Shown here in pieces: positions 9,906-18,526 of a stretch of 64,000 nt of DNA. A model generated the notes under the pieces. That model had not been told where the DNA came from. It did not search any database and was given only the letters and a program-made list of their open reading frames with translations. Each line of letters opens with the position of its first letter. The first letter of the stretch is position 1. The stretch lies in NCBI RefSeq assembly GCF_018333235.1, contig NZ_BORP01000007.1:62001-126000 (forward strand), written 5' to 3'. The translations under genes were made by a program, and so were the position numbers. Source of the DNA: Ornithinibacillus bavariensis. Lineage in GTDB: Bacteria; Bacillota; Bacilli; Bacillales; Amphibacillaceae.

Positions 9906-10787
9906 CTATTTACAGAAAATATGCTTTCCGATTTGTTTTATTTGCGGTCTGCCCCAAATCCAGCTTGATGTAGCTGTTTCTGGGTTAAAATAATATATCG
10001 CACCTCCAGTTGGATCCCAACCATTAATTGCATCAAGAACTGCTTGCTTCGATTGTTCGTTAGGTGTTAACCAAATTTGGCCATCTGCAACCGCTGTGAA
10101 TGCTCTAGGCTCAAAAATCACGCCTGATACGGTATTTGGAAACAAAGCACTTTCAACGCGATTTAATATGACAGCAGCTACTGCAACCTGTCCCTCATAG
10201 GGTTCTCCACGTGATTCCCCATGTACCGCATTGGCCATCAGGTTGATATCATTTTGAGAGTATCCTTGTGGTACATTAACTGCTGGGGTCGTTTGAGGGG
10301 TATTTGCAGTATTATTACCTGTATTAGGTGTCGGTGTTTTAGGTTGTTGCTTTGATGGAGTAGTATTTGCTCTGCCTCCAGTGTTTCTCTTCGGTTTTAC
10401 TTGTTTATTTAAATCGGTCCCACCATAGTAGGTAAAATCATTACCCTTCGCTATTTGCGTGTGAACCCATTTCCCATCAAACCTACTGACACTAACTAGC
10501 TTTTGTCTTGTCTTTAGTCCAGCAAGACCATCAATATCTAGTCCATAATCATTCTGAAAGTTTCGAAGTGCCCAATATGTGCCCCAACCAAAAACGCCAT
10601 CTATTTTTCCACGATAATAGCCAATGTATTGAAGCCTTGCTTGTAATTCAATAACATCATTTCCAACCGCACCGCGTTGGATAACCTGATTTGTAAAGGC
10701 ATCTACACTATTAGGATGACTAGTTCCTTGAAGTCCAATCACAAGTAAACATATAATAAGTAAAAGGAAGAATTTTTTAGAATTCAT
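9906..10787 (-). CDS. sleB: Spore cortex-lytic enzyme SleB
   Basis: Germination-specific lytic transglycosylase acting on muramic-delta-lactam cortex peptidoglycan. The 293 residues comprise a signal peptide (about 1-30), a peptidoglycan-binding PG_binding_1 domain (about 38-95; GAVGNDVIELQARLQYIGYY...GVFGWGTYWALRNFQ), a Thr/Pro/Asn-rich linker, and the hydrolase_2 catalytic domain beginning DINLMANAVHGESRGEPYEGQ, whose glutamate is the expected catalytic residue. Followed by its partner ypeB. Confidence 0.96.
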   Translation of the reverse strand: MNSKKFFLLLIICLLVIGLQGTSHPNSVDAFTNQVIQRGAVGNDVIELQARLQYIGYYRGKIDGVFGWGTYWALRNFQNDYGLDIDGLAGLKTRQKLVSVSRFDGKWVHTQIAKGNDFTYYGGTDLNKQVKPKRNTGGRANTTPSKQQPKTPTPNTGNNTANTPQTTPAVNVPQGYSQNDINLMANAVHGESRGEPYEGQVAVAAVILNRVESALFPNTVSGVIFEPRAFTAVADGQIWLTPNEQSKQAVLDAINGWDPTGGAIYYFNPETATSSWIWGRPQIKQIGKHIFCK

Positions 10788-10825
10788 CTGGATTCCTCTC
10801 GCTTTCTTGATTATCTAGTAGTATC

Positions 10826-10854
10826 TATTTTTCGATGAATCAATCATTTTATGC
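10826..10854 (-). promoter_or_regulatory. Candidate sigma-F/sigma-G promoter of sleB
   Basis: On the minus strand GCATA (-35 like) is separated by 15 bases from CGAAAAATA (-10 like), about 40 bp before sleB. The pattern fits forespore promoters and sleB is sigma-G dependent in B. subtilis. Assigned by eye. Confidence 0.45.
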
Positions 10855-10904
10855 ATGAGAATCCATTTTTTAATAAGGTATGCGAATTAAACGTTCATAT
10901 TTTA

Positions 10905-10950
10905 ATAAAAAAAGACTGTGAACATAACCTTTTAAGGCTGACACAGTCTT
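10905..10950 (-). terminator. Terminator of prsW
   Basis: AAGACTGTG/CACAGTCTT stem with a long loop, then seven T residues on the minus strand, just downstream of prsW. Confidence 0.8.
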
Positions 10951-10969
10951 CTTAAGAAAAATTATATTA

Positions 10970-11605
10970 TTATGCGGTAATTGCAATCTTCATTCGATGT
11001 AAACCGAAAAACCATAGAATAATCATAAATGGAACAGCAAATAATGCCCAATTTTCATGTACTGTTCCTAATATAAAATTATAAATTCCATGTAATATTA
11101 TTGGAATTATTAAGGCTAAGAAGATATTCCCACCAACATAATGATTGTTCATTTTTGCTTTTCCAAAATAATATCCCATAATAACACCAAATAACGCATG
11201 GGAGGAAACTGGGAATAAGGCTCTTGTGAATGCATATTGAATTCCATTCACTAATAGATAAAGAATATTTTCGATAGAAGCAAATCCCAAACTAATTGAC
11301 ACAGCATAAACGATACCATCATAGTGTGCATCAAATTCTGTGTGCTGATAAATTAAATATAAAAATAAAAACCATTTAAAAAATTCTTCTAAAAAAGCGA
11401 CTACAAAAAAAGATTGGATAAATAAATTCCCAATTTGATCACTTTGAAATGCATATTGAATAAACATGATTGGAAAAACGATTAAACAACCAGATATAAA
11501 GGTACGAATAATGAGTGGAAGTGGCTCGGTAATTTTGTCCTTTAAATAGAAAAAAGACAAAAGAGCTAGTGCTGGAGCTACTCCCGAAGTTATAATTGCC
11601 AGCAT
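10970..11605 (-). CDS. prsW: Intramembrane protease PrsW
   Basis: Glutamic-type membrane protease; in B. subtilis it makes the first (site-1) cut in the anti-sigma factor RsiW, releasing sigma-W. The 211 residues contain about seven membrane helices, and the family motifs are visible: the paired glutamates in FLEEFFKWFLFLY (about residues 70-82), SHALFGVIMGYYFGKA, and HGIYNFILG near the C-terminus. Divergent from ansA, from which it is separated by about 90 bp that must hold both promoters. Neither RsiW nor SigW is in the window. Confidence 0.9.
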   Translation of the reverse strand: MLAIITSGVAPALALLSFFYLKDKITEPLPLIIRTFISGCLIVFPIMFIQYAFQSDQIGNLFIQSFFVVAFLEEFFKWFLFLYLIYQHTEFDAHYDGIVYAVSISLGFASIENILYLLVNGIQYAFTRALFPVSSHALFGVIMGYYFGKAKMNNHYVGGNIFLALIIPIILHGIYNFILGTVHENWALFAVPFMIILWFFGLHRMKIAITA

Positions 11606-11696
11606 AAATATTCCCTTTCCCCTTGTTCTATTTCCATGGTACCATTTAATAGAAGGATTGGAAATACATAATATTACAGAATTGTAGGTGTTATGA

Positions 11697-12671
11697 ATGA
11701 AAAAGATAATGATCGTTCATACTGGCGGCACGATTTCCATGCTTGAAAATAAAGAAACCGGCGAAGTAAATATTACAGGTGGTGAACATCCACTTGCAAA
11801 TATCCCATATAATTTCGGTGATGATGTGACAATAGATGAATACAACGCATATTCACTACCATCACCACATATTACCCCACAACATATGCTTAGCCTAGCA
11901 AAAACAGTTGAGAATTTACTGCTTGAATTTGATGGAATAGTAATTACACATGGAACAGATACTTTGGAAGAAACGGCATACTTCTTAGATTTAGTGTTAG
12001 ATACGGAAAAACCGGTAATTATTACAGGGGCAATGCGTTCTAGTAATGAAATTGGTTCAGATGCATTGTATAATCTCATCAGCTCCATTCGAGTTACGCT
12101 TAGTCCGGATGCATATTCGAAAGGTGTCTTGGTTGTGATGAATGATGAAATTCACAGTGCCATAAATGTTACCAAAACGTCTACTAGTAATATTGCAACA
12201 TTTCAAAGTCCGCAATATGGACCATTAGGAATAATTACAAAAGAGTCGATCATTTTTCATCACCAATTGGTTTCGAGAACAACCTATCCTGTTGATAACA
12301 TTTCGAAAAATGTCTTTTTACTAAAAGCATATGCTGGTATGGATAGCCAGATTTTTGATTCCATTCATCATGGGCGACCAGACGGAATTGTCGTTGAAGC
12401 ACTTGGACAAGGGAATCTGCCAAAAGAAACACTACCAGCAATAAAAAGAATTCTAGCAGATCAAATTCCTATCGTATTAGTATCAAGAAGTTTTCGCGGC
12501 ATAGTGCAGCCTACATATGCTTATGAGGGCGGTGGAAAACAATTACAAGACTTAGGGATTATCTTTTCCAATGGACTAACCGGGCCAAAAGCAAGACTTA
12601 AGTTACTAATCTCCCTGGAAAACACGACAGATCACCACGTAATACAGGAGATATTTGAAAACGAGTCATAA
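11697..12671 (+). CDS. ansA: L-asparaginase, type I
   Basis: Hydrolyses L-asparagine to aspartate and ammonia. Both catalytic threonine regions are present: HTGGTISM at residues 8-15 and ITHGTDTLEETAYFLDLV near 84-101; the GAMR segment follows. At 324 residues and with no signal peptide it is the cytosolic, AnsA-type enzyme. It is the first plus-strand gene of the window and stands alone between prsW (divergent) and ypdA (convergent). The product may feed the nearby glutamate dehydrogenase with other amino-acid-derived nitrogen, but that link is inference. Confidence 0.94.
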   Translation: MKKIMIVHTGGTISMLENKETGEVNITGGEHPLANIPYNFGDDVTIDEYNAYSLPSPHITPQHMLSLAKTVENLLLEFDGIVITHGTDTLEETAYFLDLVLDTEKPVIITGAMRSSNEIGSDALYNLISSIRVTLSPDAYSKGVLVVMNDEIHSAINVTKTSTSNIATFQSPQYGPLGIITKESIIFHHQLVSRTTYPVDNISKNVFLLKAYAGMDSQIFDSIHHGRPDGIVVEALGQGNLPKETLPAIKRILADQIPIVLVSRSFRGIVQPTYAYEGGGKQLQDLGIIFSNGLTGPKARLKLLISLENTTDHHVIQEIFENES

Positions 12672-12685
12672 ATGTAAATGTAATG

Positions 12686-12713
12686 GAAAGAAGCCTGAAA
12701 ACCAGGCTTCTTA
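12686..12713. terminator. Bidirectional terminator between ansA and ypdA
   Basis: GAAGCCTG/CAGGCTTC stem between the convergent stops, with short A/T tracts on both sides. Confidence 0.7.
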
Positions 12714-12758
12714 ATTATTACTTATGAATATTGCTTTATCGGTACACGGAGTATAGTT

Positions 12759-13736
12759 TTACCTTTTCACTATGGCATTTGCAATTTTTTCTCCATGAAA
12801 TCTACCATTCTCAATAAAAATCTCATTATTATTATTTCCAGCAGCAACAACACCTGCTATAAAGACGCCTTCAATATTGGTTTCGTACGTATCCTCATCA
12901 TAAAAAGGCTTACCGTTTTCTGAATTGAATTGAACTCCTAGTTCCTTTATTAATGCGAAATTCGGTCTATAGCCTGTCATGGCAAAGACAAAATCATTAT
13001 CTATTTCAAATTTTTCCTCATTTGCCGTATAACAAACTGAATGCTTTGTGATATTCGTAACTTCTGCATTAAATACCATCTGGATGCTCCCTTTTCTCAC
13101 TAATGAGTCAAAATCAGGCAATATCCATGGCTTTATGCTTTTAGAATAAGAGTCTCCACGATATAGTACAGTAACAATTGCTCCTGCTTTATGGAGTTCT
13201 AATGCTGCATCTACAGCTGAATTTTTACCACCAATTATGACAACATTTTTCTTATAATATGGGTGTCCTTCTTTAAAGAAATGCATTACTTTCGGTAAAT
13301 TTTCACCAGGAATATGCATATAGTTTGGTTGATCATAATATCCAGTAGCAATGATGACAAAATCAGCTAAGTAATAGCCTGCTTCACCAGAAATTTTTTC
13401 AGAAGTTACCTTAAATTTATTGCCTATTTTCTTAAGAGCTGTTACTTTTTCAAAAGAATTAATACGTAAGTCTGTTCTTTCAGCAACATTTCTATAGTAT
13501 GCTAATGCTTGATTTCTAACTGGTTTCTGTCTTTCAGTAATGAAGGGAATACCACCGATTTCCAGTTTATCACTTGAACTAAAAAAAGTTTGGTGGGTTG
13601 GGTAATTATATATAGAATTGGCGATATTTCCTTTTTCAAGTAGTAACGTATCAATCCCTTGTTCTTGTAAGGCAATTGCAGCTGCTAAACCGCAAGGACC
13701 AGCACCAACTATAATGACTTTTTCTTTTTGTTCCAT
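12759..13736 (-). CDS. ypdA: YpdA-type FAD-dependent oxidoreductase (putative bacillithiol disulfide reductase)
   Basis: Predicted NADPH-dependent flavoenzyme that regenerates bacillithiol from its disulfide. It has an FAD-binding GAGPCGLAAAI motif near the N-terminus, a second dinucleotide motif IGGKNSAVDAAL in the middle, and a C-terminal IAGVVAAG flavin segment, with length about 325, as in YpdA. The ATG at 13736 is chosen over an upstream frame extension because AAGGAAG lies seven bases before it. Downstream of gudB but separated from it by a terminator. Confidence 0.9.
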   Translation of the reverse strand: MEQKEKVIIVGAGPCGLAAAIALQEQGIDTLLLEKGNIANSIYNYPTHQTFFSSSDKLEIGGIPFITERQKPVRNQALAYYRNVAERTDLRINSFEKVTALKKIGNKFKVTSEKISGEAGYYLADFVIIATGYYDQPNYMHIPGENLPKVMHFFKEGHPYYKKNVVIIGGKNSAVDAALELHKAGAIVTVLYRGDSYSKSIKPWILPDFDSLVRKGSIQMVFNAEVTNITKHSVCYTANEEKFEIDNDFVFAMTGYRPNFALIKELGVQFNSENGKPFYDEDTYETNIEGVFIAGVVAAGNNNNEIFIENGRFHGEKIANAIVKR

Positions 13737-13834
13737 TGTTGCACTTCCTTTTCTCATTCCTTGCATTCTCATTAGAGAACCTTTTATATGTTCTTCATTT
13801 ATCATAGCATCAATTATATAAATTAAAAATTATA

Positions 13835-13862
13835 AAACCCTCATCTAAAATAGATAAGGGTT
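13835..13862 (-). terminator. Terminator of the glutamate dehydrogenase gene
   Basis: Stem AACCCTTATCTA/TAGATGAGGGTT followed by a short T tract on the minus strand, about 25 bp after the stop. Confidence 0.75.
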
Positions 13863-13884
13863 CTTCATATATTCATGTTATAAT

Positions 13885-15165
13885 TTATACCCAGCCACGG
13901 AAACGTGATGCTTCTGCCATTTTTCTAACACCAACCATGTAAGCAGCTAGACGCATATCAACTTGTCTTGTTTGAGCTGTATCATATATCGCGTTAAATG
14001 CCTTGATCATCGTAGCATAAAGCTTCTCTTCAACTTCTTCTTCAGACCAGTAATATCCTTGATTATTTTGCACCCACTCAAAATACGATACGGTGACACC
14101 ACCAGCAGATGCAAGTACGTCTGGAACAAGTAAAATTCCACGCTCAGTTAAAATTTTCGTAGCTTCCATTGTAGTAGGACCATTAGCTGCTTCTACCACA
14201 ATACTTGCCTTAATATTATGTGCATTATCCTCAGTAATTTGATTTTCAACTGCAGCAGGAACGAGAATATCGCATTCGCTCTCTAATAATTCTTTGTTCG
14301 AAATTGTATTATTAAATAATTTCGTTACTGTTCCGAAGCTGTCTCTTCGGTCAAGTAGATAATCAATATCTAGACCTTCAGGATCATACAATGCACCATA
14401 AGCGTCAGAGATACCTACTACAATTGCACCTTCGTCATGTAGGAATTTAGATAAGAAGCTTCCCGCATTACCAAATCCTTGAACAATAACTTTCGCACCC
14501 TTTACACTCATATTACGCTTTTTAGCTGCCTCATTAATACAGATAGTAACTCCTTTTGCCGTTGCAGATTCTCTACCGTGTGAGCCTCCTAAAACAATTG
14601 GTTTACCTGTGATGAAGCCTGGACTATTGAATTCATCCATTCTACTATATTCATCCATCATCCAAGCCATAATTTGTGAGTTTGTAAATACGTCAGGAGC
14701 AGGAATATCCTTCGTTGGACCAACTATCTGACTAATTGCACGGACATAACCACGACTTAATGCTTCAAGCTCGCGAAAAGACATATCACGTGGATCACAA
14801 ATGATACCACCTTTTCCCCCACCATACGGTAAGTCAACAATTCCTGCTTTTAAACTCATCCACATAGAAAGAGCTTTAACCTCTGTTTCAGTCACGTCAG
14901 GATGGAATCGGATTCCACCTTTTGTAGGACCAACAGCATCATTGTGTTGCGCACGATAACCAGTGAAGATTTTAGTTGAACCATCATCCATTTTTATTGG
15001 AATACGTACAGTCATCATACGAAGCGGTTCTTTTAATAACTCATAAACTTCATCAGGGTAACCCAATTTCTCCAGTGCGTTCTTAACAACAGCTTGTGTT
15101 GAACTAAGTACATCCATTTGTTTCTTTGCCTCTTTGGTAGAATCTGCTGCTTTCTCGGCTACCAT
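13885..15165 (-). CDS. gudB: NAD-specific glutamate dehydrogenase
   Basis: Catabolic oxidative deamination of glutamate to 2-oxoglutarate and ammonia. 426 residues, with the active-site lysine segment KAGIVDLPYGGGKGG near residue 110, the VQGFGNAGS NAD-binding motif, and the family C-terminus. The region before the active site reads EVKALSMWMSL with no duplicated VKA, so it lacks the small duplication that inactivates GudB in the B. subtilis laboratory strain and should be functional. GudB and RocG cannot be told apart from sequence alone; position next to ypdA matches gudB. AGGAGG lies nine bases before the ATG. Confidence 0.95.
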   Translation of the reverse strand: MVAEKAADSTKEAKKQMDVLSSTQAVVKNALEKLGYPDEVYELLKEPLRMMTVRIPIKMDDGSTKIFTGYRAQHNDAVGPTKGGIRFHPDVTETEVKALSMWMSLKAGIVDLPYGGGKGGIICDPRDMSFRELEALSRGYVRAISQIVGPTKDIPAPDVFTNSQIMAWMMDEYSRMDEFNSPGFITGKPIVLGGSHGRESATAKGVTICINEAAKKRNMSVKGAKVIVQGFGNAGSFLSKFLHDEGAIVVGISDAYGALYDPEGLDIDYLLDRRDSFGTVTKLFNNTISNKELLESECDILVPAAVENQITEDNAHNIKASIVVEAANGPTTMEATKILTERGILLVPDVLASAGGVTVSYFEWVQNNQGYYWSEEEVEEKLYATMIKAFNAIYDTAQTRQVDMRLAAYMVGVRKMAEASRFRGWV

Positions 15166-15275
15166 GAATTTACCTCCTAAGGATCAATAAATATTTATAA
15201 TAGCTATTCTCAGAGATTAGTATACACGTTAAATCTAAATATGCAATACAAAACCCTCATAAAATTCCAAAAAAA

Positions 15276-15289
15276 TGAAAGCGCTTCAT
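15276..15289. promoter_or_regulatory. Imperfect cre-like site upstream of gudB
   Basis: TGAAAGCGCTTCAT lies about 110 bp before the gudB start. It resembles the CcpA operator consensus TGWAARCGYTWNCA but is one base short in the right half, so binding is uncertain. A carbon-catabolite input on glutamate dehydrogenase is known for rocG in B. subtilis. Confidence 0.3.
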
Positions 15290-15338
15290 ACGAATACCTA
15301 TTTTACAAGAGATGCTAGTTTTATTTTAAAAAATATAG

Positions 15339-15920
15339 TTATTTATTGAATGTCTCCATGATTGTTTGTATTGCATTTGCGTTTATAATAACCTTTCCGT
15401 ATTCCTTCAATCGATATGAGGTTACTATACTAGGACTGGCAAATTCAGACATTAATGCAATAATATTTTCTTTATTATTTCCATTTAAATCATTACGTCT
15501 TAATAACATATAATATCGATTTCCCATATAAAACACTTGACCACCTTGAACATTTAAGGTGTTTAAATAATTGGTAACTCGAATGACATTTTCGAAATCA
15601 TCAAAAGAAAAAATCAGTTCTTTGCTTTCATCAAGTGTTACTTTCATTTCAATGAAATCCTCATCCCAATCTATATTCTCAGAGTTCTGTGTGACAATCA
15701 CATGCATACCTTGTGCCTGCATTAAATAAACCTGCACAAAAAGCTTACCCTCAAGCTCAAAGCCAAGTTCAGTACTGGCTTCATACATAACTTCCGTAAA
15801 AAGATTTTGGATGCTTGAGGCATCAAAGAACAAATCCTCTTTATTAAATCCACGTTCAACTAAATCGTCAAACGTTAAAAAAATTGTAAATTGACTGCTG
15901 GACACCCGTTCTACTCTCAC
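15339..15920 (-). CDS. mecB: MecA/MecB-family adaptor protein (YpbH-like)
   Basis: Adaptor that delivers substrates to the ClpCP protease. The 193-residue protein starts MRVERVSSSQFTIFLTFDDLVERG, the typical MecA-family N-terminal domain, and ends with the C-terminal ClpC-binding domain (FDDFENVIRVTNYLN...YRLKEYGKVI). The context next to the ypbE-ypbD-recQ group points to the paralogue MecB (YpbH) rather than MecA. A CTGAGGAGGATG ribosome site precedes it. Substrates here cannot be inferred. Confidence 0.88.
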   Translation of the reverse strand: MRVERVSSSQFTIFLTFDDLVERGFNKEDLFFDASSIQNLFTEVMYEASTELGFELEGKLFVQVYLMQAQGMHVIVTQNSENIDWDEDFIEMKVTLDESKELIFSFDDFENVIRVTNYLNTLNVQGGQVFYMGNRYYMLLRRNDLNGNNKENIIALMSEFASPSIVTSYRLKEYGKVIINANAIQTIMETFNK

Positions 15921-16037
15921 ATAGCATCCTCCTCAGTAATTAGAACTCTATCTTTCATTCCAGTCAAAAATGAAATCAAATATGGATAATGTTTAATATA
16001 GTATATGCCAACTTTGCAATTGTTGAACGGTATACAA

Positions 16038-16081
16038 GTTTAAACGGAATAGCTCCGTATAGTAGCTGAGTTACCCTTCCG
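16038..16081 (-). terminator. Possible terminator of the ypbD operon
   Basis: ACGGAA/TTCCGT outer arms with an inner AGCT pair, directly after the stop of the 102-residue gene; the T tract is weak. Confidence 0.4.
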
Positions 16082-16083
16082 TA

Positions 16084-16392
16084 TTAAAAAACATCGCTAT
16101 TCAAGAAAAACAGCACCCCGAAAATAATTATTAGTACCACAACAATCACTAAGCGAATAAAAGGCTTACTAAATTTTATCCGTGCCCTTTTTTTCTTTTG
16201 ACTGTGGACTTCTTTACGAGGAGGTAGATTTAACACATTCATTTCCGTGTCCACGTCCTGTTCTGGCACTTTTTCTTCCTGTATCTCTCTTGAAAAAATA
16301 GTGGATGAATCATCTGTATTTTCTTGTAGCTCGTTAATTATCGCTCGAAGCTCTTTCGCCTGATCATCGTACTCTTTTTTAATTTCTTCCAA
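16084..16392 (-). CDS. Small tail-anchored membrane protein at the ypbE position
   Basis: Unrecognised 102-residue protein. Residues 1-75 are charged and partly coiled-coil-like (MEEIKKEYDDQAKELRAIIN), with a basic patch KKKRARIKF just before one membrane helix at about 80-98 and a five-residue tail. It sits where B. subtilis carries ypbE, whose product has a similar charged N-terminus and helix but continues into an extracellular LysM domain; no LysM is present here. It is two bases downstream of ypbD and surely cotranscribed. Function unknown. Confidence 0.65.
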   Translation of the reverse strand: MEEIKKEYDDQAKELRAIINELQENTDDSSTIFSREIQEEKVPEQDVDTEMNVLNLPPRKEVHSQKKKRARIKFSKPFIRLVIVVVLIIIFGVLFFLNSDVF

Positions 16393-16394
16393 TT

Positions 16395-16973
16395 CTAATC
16401 CCCCCGATACTTAAAGCGAATTAATAATCCTGACAATACATCCACAGTAAAATGGGCAACTATTGTTACAAGTAGATTTTCAGTAATCTCATACAATAAT
16501 CCTAGTAAAAAACTAACAAGCACGATAGAAGCTAATAATACTGGCTTTTTTAAATAACGCACATGAACTACTGCAAACAAAAGACTTGCAAAAATAAACC
16601 CAAATGTCGTTTGAATAATACCGCGAAAAAGTACTTCTTCTGCTATAGCAATTAACATTGTTAGGAGGATTATTTTCGGTATGGAGAGATTAGAAAATAC
16701 GCGTTTATTAATTCCACCATCGTCAAAATAATCCATCGGAAGGAAGTACATAAGGAGAAGGTCAATAAGTATGATACCAATTCCCGGAAGAACACCATAA
16801 TAAACTACTTCCTTCACATCCAATTGAATTAAGCTAGTCCAAGCCAATAACCCATCAAGTAAGAATACGCTTAATACATGCCCAATAATTAAAAATAGAA
16901 ATTGTGAATAAACAACCGATTTCCTTAATTCATCATCTGTTATATGTTTAAGTAGTTCACTTTGTTTCATCAT
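16395..16973 (-). CDS. ypbD: CPBP-family intramembrane metalloprotease YpbD
   Basis: 192-residue polytopic membrane protein with the CPBP (type II CAAX protease-like) signature: EEVLFRGIIQ (motif 1, EExxxR) near residue 115 and FAVVHVRY (motif 2, FxxxH) about 20 residues later. A third, HFTVDV, is near the C-terminus. Substrate unknown; family members act in peptide maturation, prenyl-protein processing or immunity. Its start overlaps the 3' end of recQ by 17 bp, showing operon linkage. Confidence 0.88.
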   Translation of the reverse strand: MMKQSELLKHITDDELRKSVVYSQFLFLIIGHVLSVFLLDGLLAWTSLIQLDVKEVVYYGVLPGIGIILIDLLLMYFLPMDYFDDGGINKRVFSNLSIPKIILLTMLIAIAEEVLFRGIIQTTFGFIFASLLFAVVHVRYLKKPVLLASIVLVSFLLGLLYEITENLLVTIVAHFTVDVLSGLLIRFKYRGD

Positions 16974-18510
16974 TTTCCCCTACTAACAATTGATGTAATC
17001 TTTTCTCCCAGTTGATGGCTAGTCTTGGATTACTATTGGATTGTTCTGGATTAAAAAGGTCTAAGGCTATTCCACAATTACTGCAGCATTGGTGCTCTAA
17101 AACAGTGTAGTCATTCTGAAACTTTGTATATAGTTCTTTTCGCAGACAATTCTCTGTCTTTAACCAGGCTAGCATCTCATGATATTTAGACATTTTTAGC
17201 TTAAAGCGTTTATCACGAACTTGTTGTATTTTCATCAATAATCTATCTAATCTATCTTGGTCATATTTTAAAACATTTTCCAGGCTTATGCTATGTTTTT
17301 CTAGCTGAACTAAAATGAACCTCCATTGTGTTTCACTAATCTCAAATAAGGTCTGAATATCAGATATATCAAGTGAAGTTAGTTTATCGGCTTCTTTTTG
17401 GATATAACGAAAAACCCTTCGTAAATCCTCATCCTGCGGAAGCTCGCTTTGGATTAATTGTTTTGGCAGAGCCTCATCTCGACGACAATACAGGAGAACA
17501 CTTAAGCTCTCTTTCCCATCTCTGCCTGCACGACCTATTTCCTGTATATAGGATTCAATTTGACCGGGAAAGTGATAGTGAAATACTAATCTAATATTAT
17601 TCTTATTTATCCCCATTCCAAAGGCGCTCGTACAGCAAATGACATCTAATTGTTCATTCATAAACTGTTGCTGTATGCTAATTCGATCCATCTGTTCCAT
17701 ACCACCATGGTAGTATGCGATTCGTTGATTAGGTAGCCGTACCGATAATTGTAAGGCAACACTCTCACAAGACACTTTACTAGAAAAATAAATAAGCGTT
17801 GGTACCTTATAGTTGGACAGGTATCTCGTTAATACTTCAAGCTTTTCGTCTTGATCTTCTACTTCTTGAATAGTAAGCATAATATTTTCTCGATCCATAG
17901 GATAAATATGCTTTACCATCCTTGGCCTTTCAAGAGACTTTATGATGTCTTGTTGTACCTCTCTTGTTGCTGTTGCACTAAGAGCAAGGACAGGAGGATT
18001 TCCTAATTGTTCTAAGACCTTATTTAATTTTTGGTAATCTGGTCTAAATTCATGCCCCCACTGAGAAATACAATGTGCCTCATCAATGACAAATAAGCTA
18101 ATGGTTTGTTGTTTCAGATAAAGAAACAGTTCTTTCTGTTGTAATATCTCTGGTGAAACAAAGATTAGTTTATAGTCTTGTAATGTTTGATAAATATATC
18201 TTTTCTGGTCAAAATCAAGAAAGCTATTAATAGCAACAACATCTTTAAATCCTGAAGACTTTAATTGTTTTACTTGATCCATCATCAAAGAAATTAATGG
18301 GGATACTACAATCGTTATTCCTGATAGTAATAAAGAGGGTAGTTGATAACAAATAGACTTCCCTGTACCTGTCGGGAGAATTCCTAAAACATCGCTCCCA
18401 TTTAAAATATCCATAATAATTTCTTTTTGCCCTATCCGAAATGTTTTATAACCAAAATTGCTTTCTAATACTTGTTCTAGGGATATGGAAGTATTATTCA
18501 TATAACTCAT
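16957..18510 (-). CDS. recQ: RecQ-family DNA helicase (RecS-like)
   Basis: ATP-dependent 3'-5' DNA helicase of replication and repair. Walker A GILPTGTGKSICYQLP at about residue 39-54, DEAHCISQWGHEFRPDY (motif II), SATA (motif III), and motifs IV-VI ending QEIGRAGRDGK are all present. The C-terminal zinc-binding cysteines are visible (CLRKEL, CCSNCG). At 517 residues it lacks an HRDC domain and corresponds to the short B. subtilis RecS (YpbC) rather than the long RecQ. Follows ypbB by 16 bp. Confidence 0.92.
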   Translation of the reverse strand: MSYMNNTSISLEQVLESNFGYKTFRIGQKEIIMDILNGSDVLGILPTGTGKSICYQLPSLLLSGITIVVSPLISLMMDQVKQLKSSGFKDVVAINSFLDFDQKRYIYQTLQDYKLIFVSPEILQQKELFLYLKQQTISLFVIDEAHCISQWGHEFRPDYQKLNKVLEQLGNPPVLALSATATREVQQDIIKSLERPRMVKHIYPMDRENIMLTIQEVEDQDEKLEVLTRYLSNYKVPTLIYFSSKVSCESVALQLSVRLPNQRIAYYHGGMEQMDRISIQQQFMNEQLDVICCTSAFGMGINKNNIRLVFHYHFPGQIESYIQEIGRAGRDGKESLSVLLYCRRDEALPKQLIQSELPQDEDLRRVFRYIQKEADKLTSLDISDIQTLFEISETQWRFILVQLEKHSISLENVLKYDQDRLDRLLMKIQQVRDKRFKLKMSKYHEMLAWLKTENCLRKELYTKFQNDYTVLEHQCCSNCGIALDLFNPEQSNSNPRLAINWEKRLHQLLVGENDETK

Positions 18511-18526
18511 CCTCTGAATAACTTTC

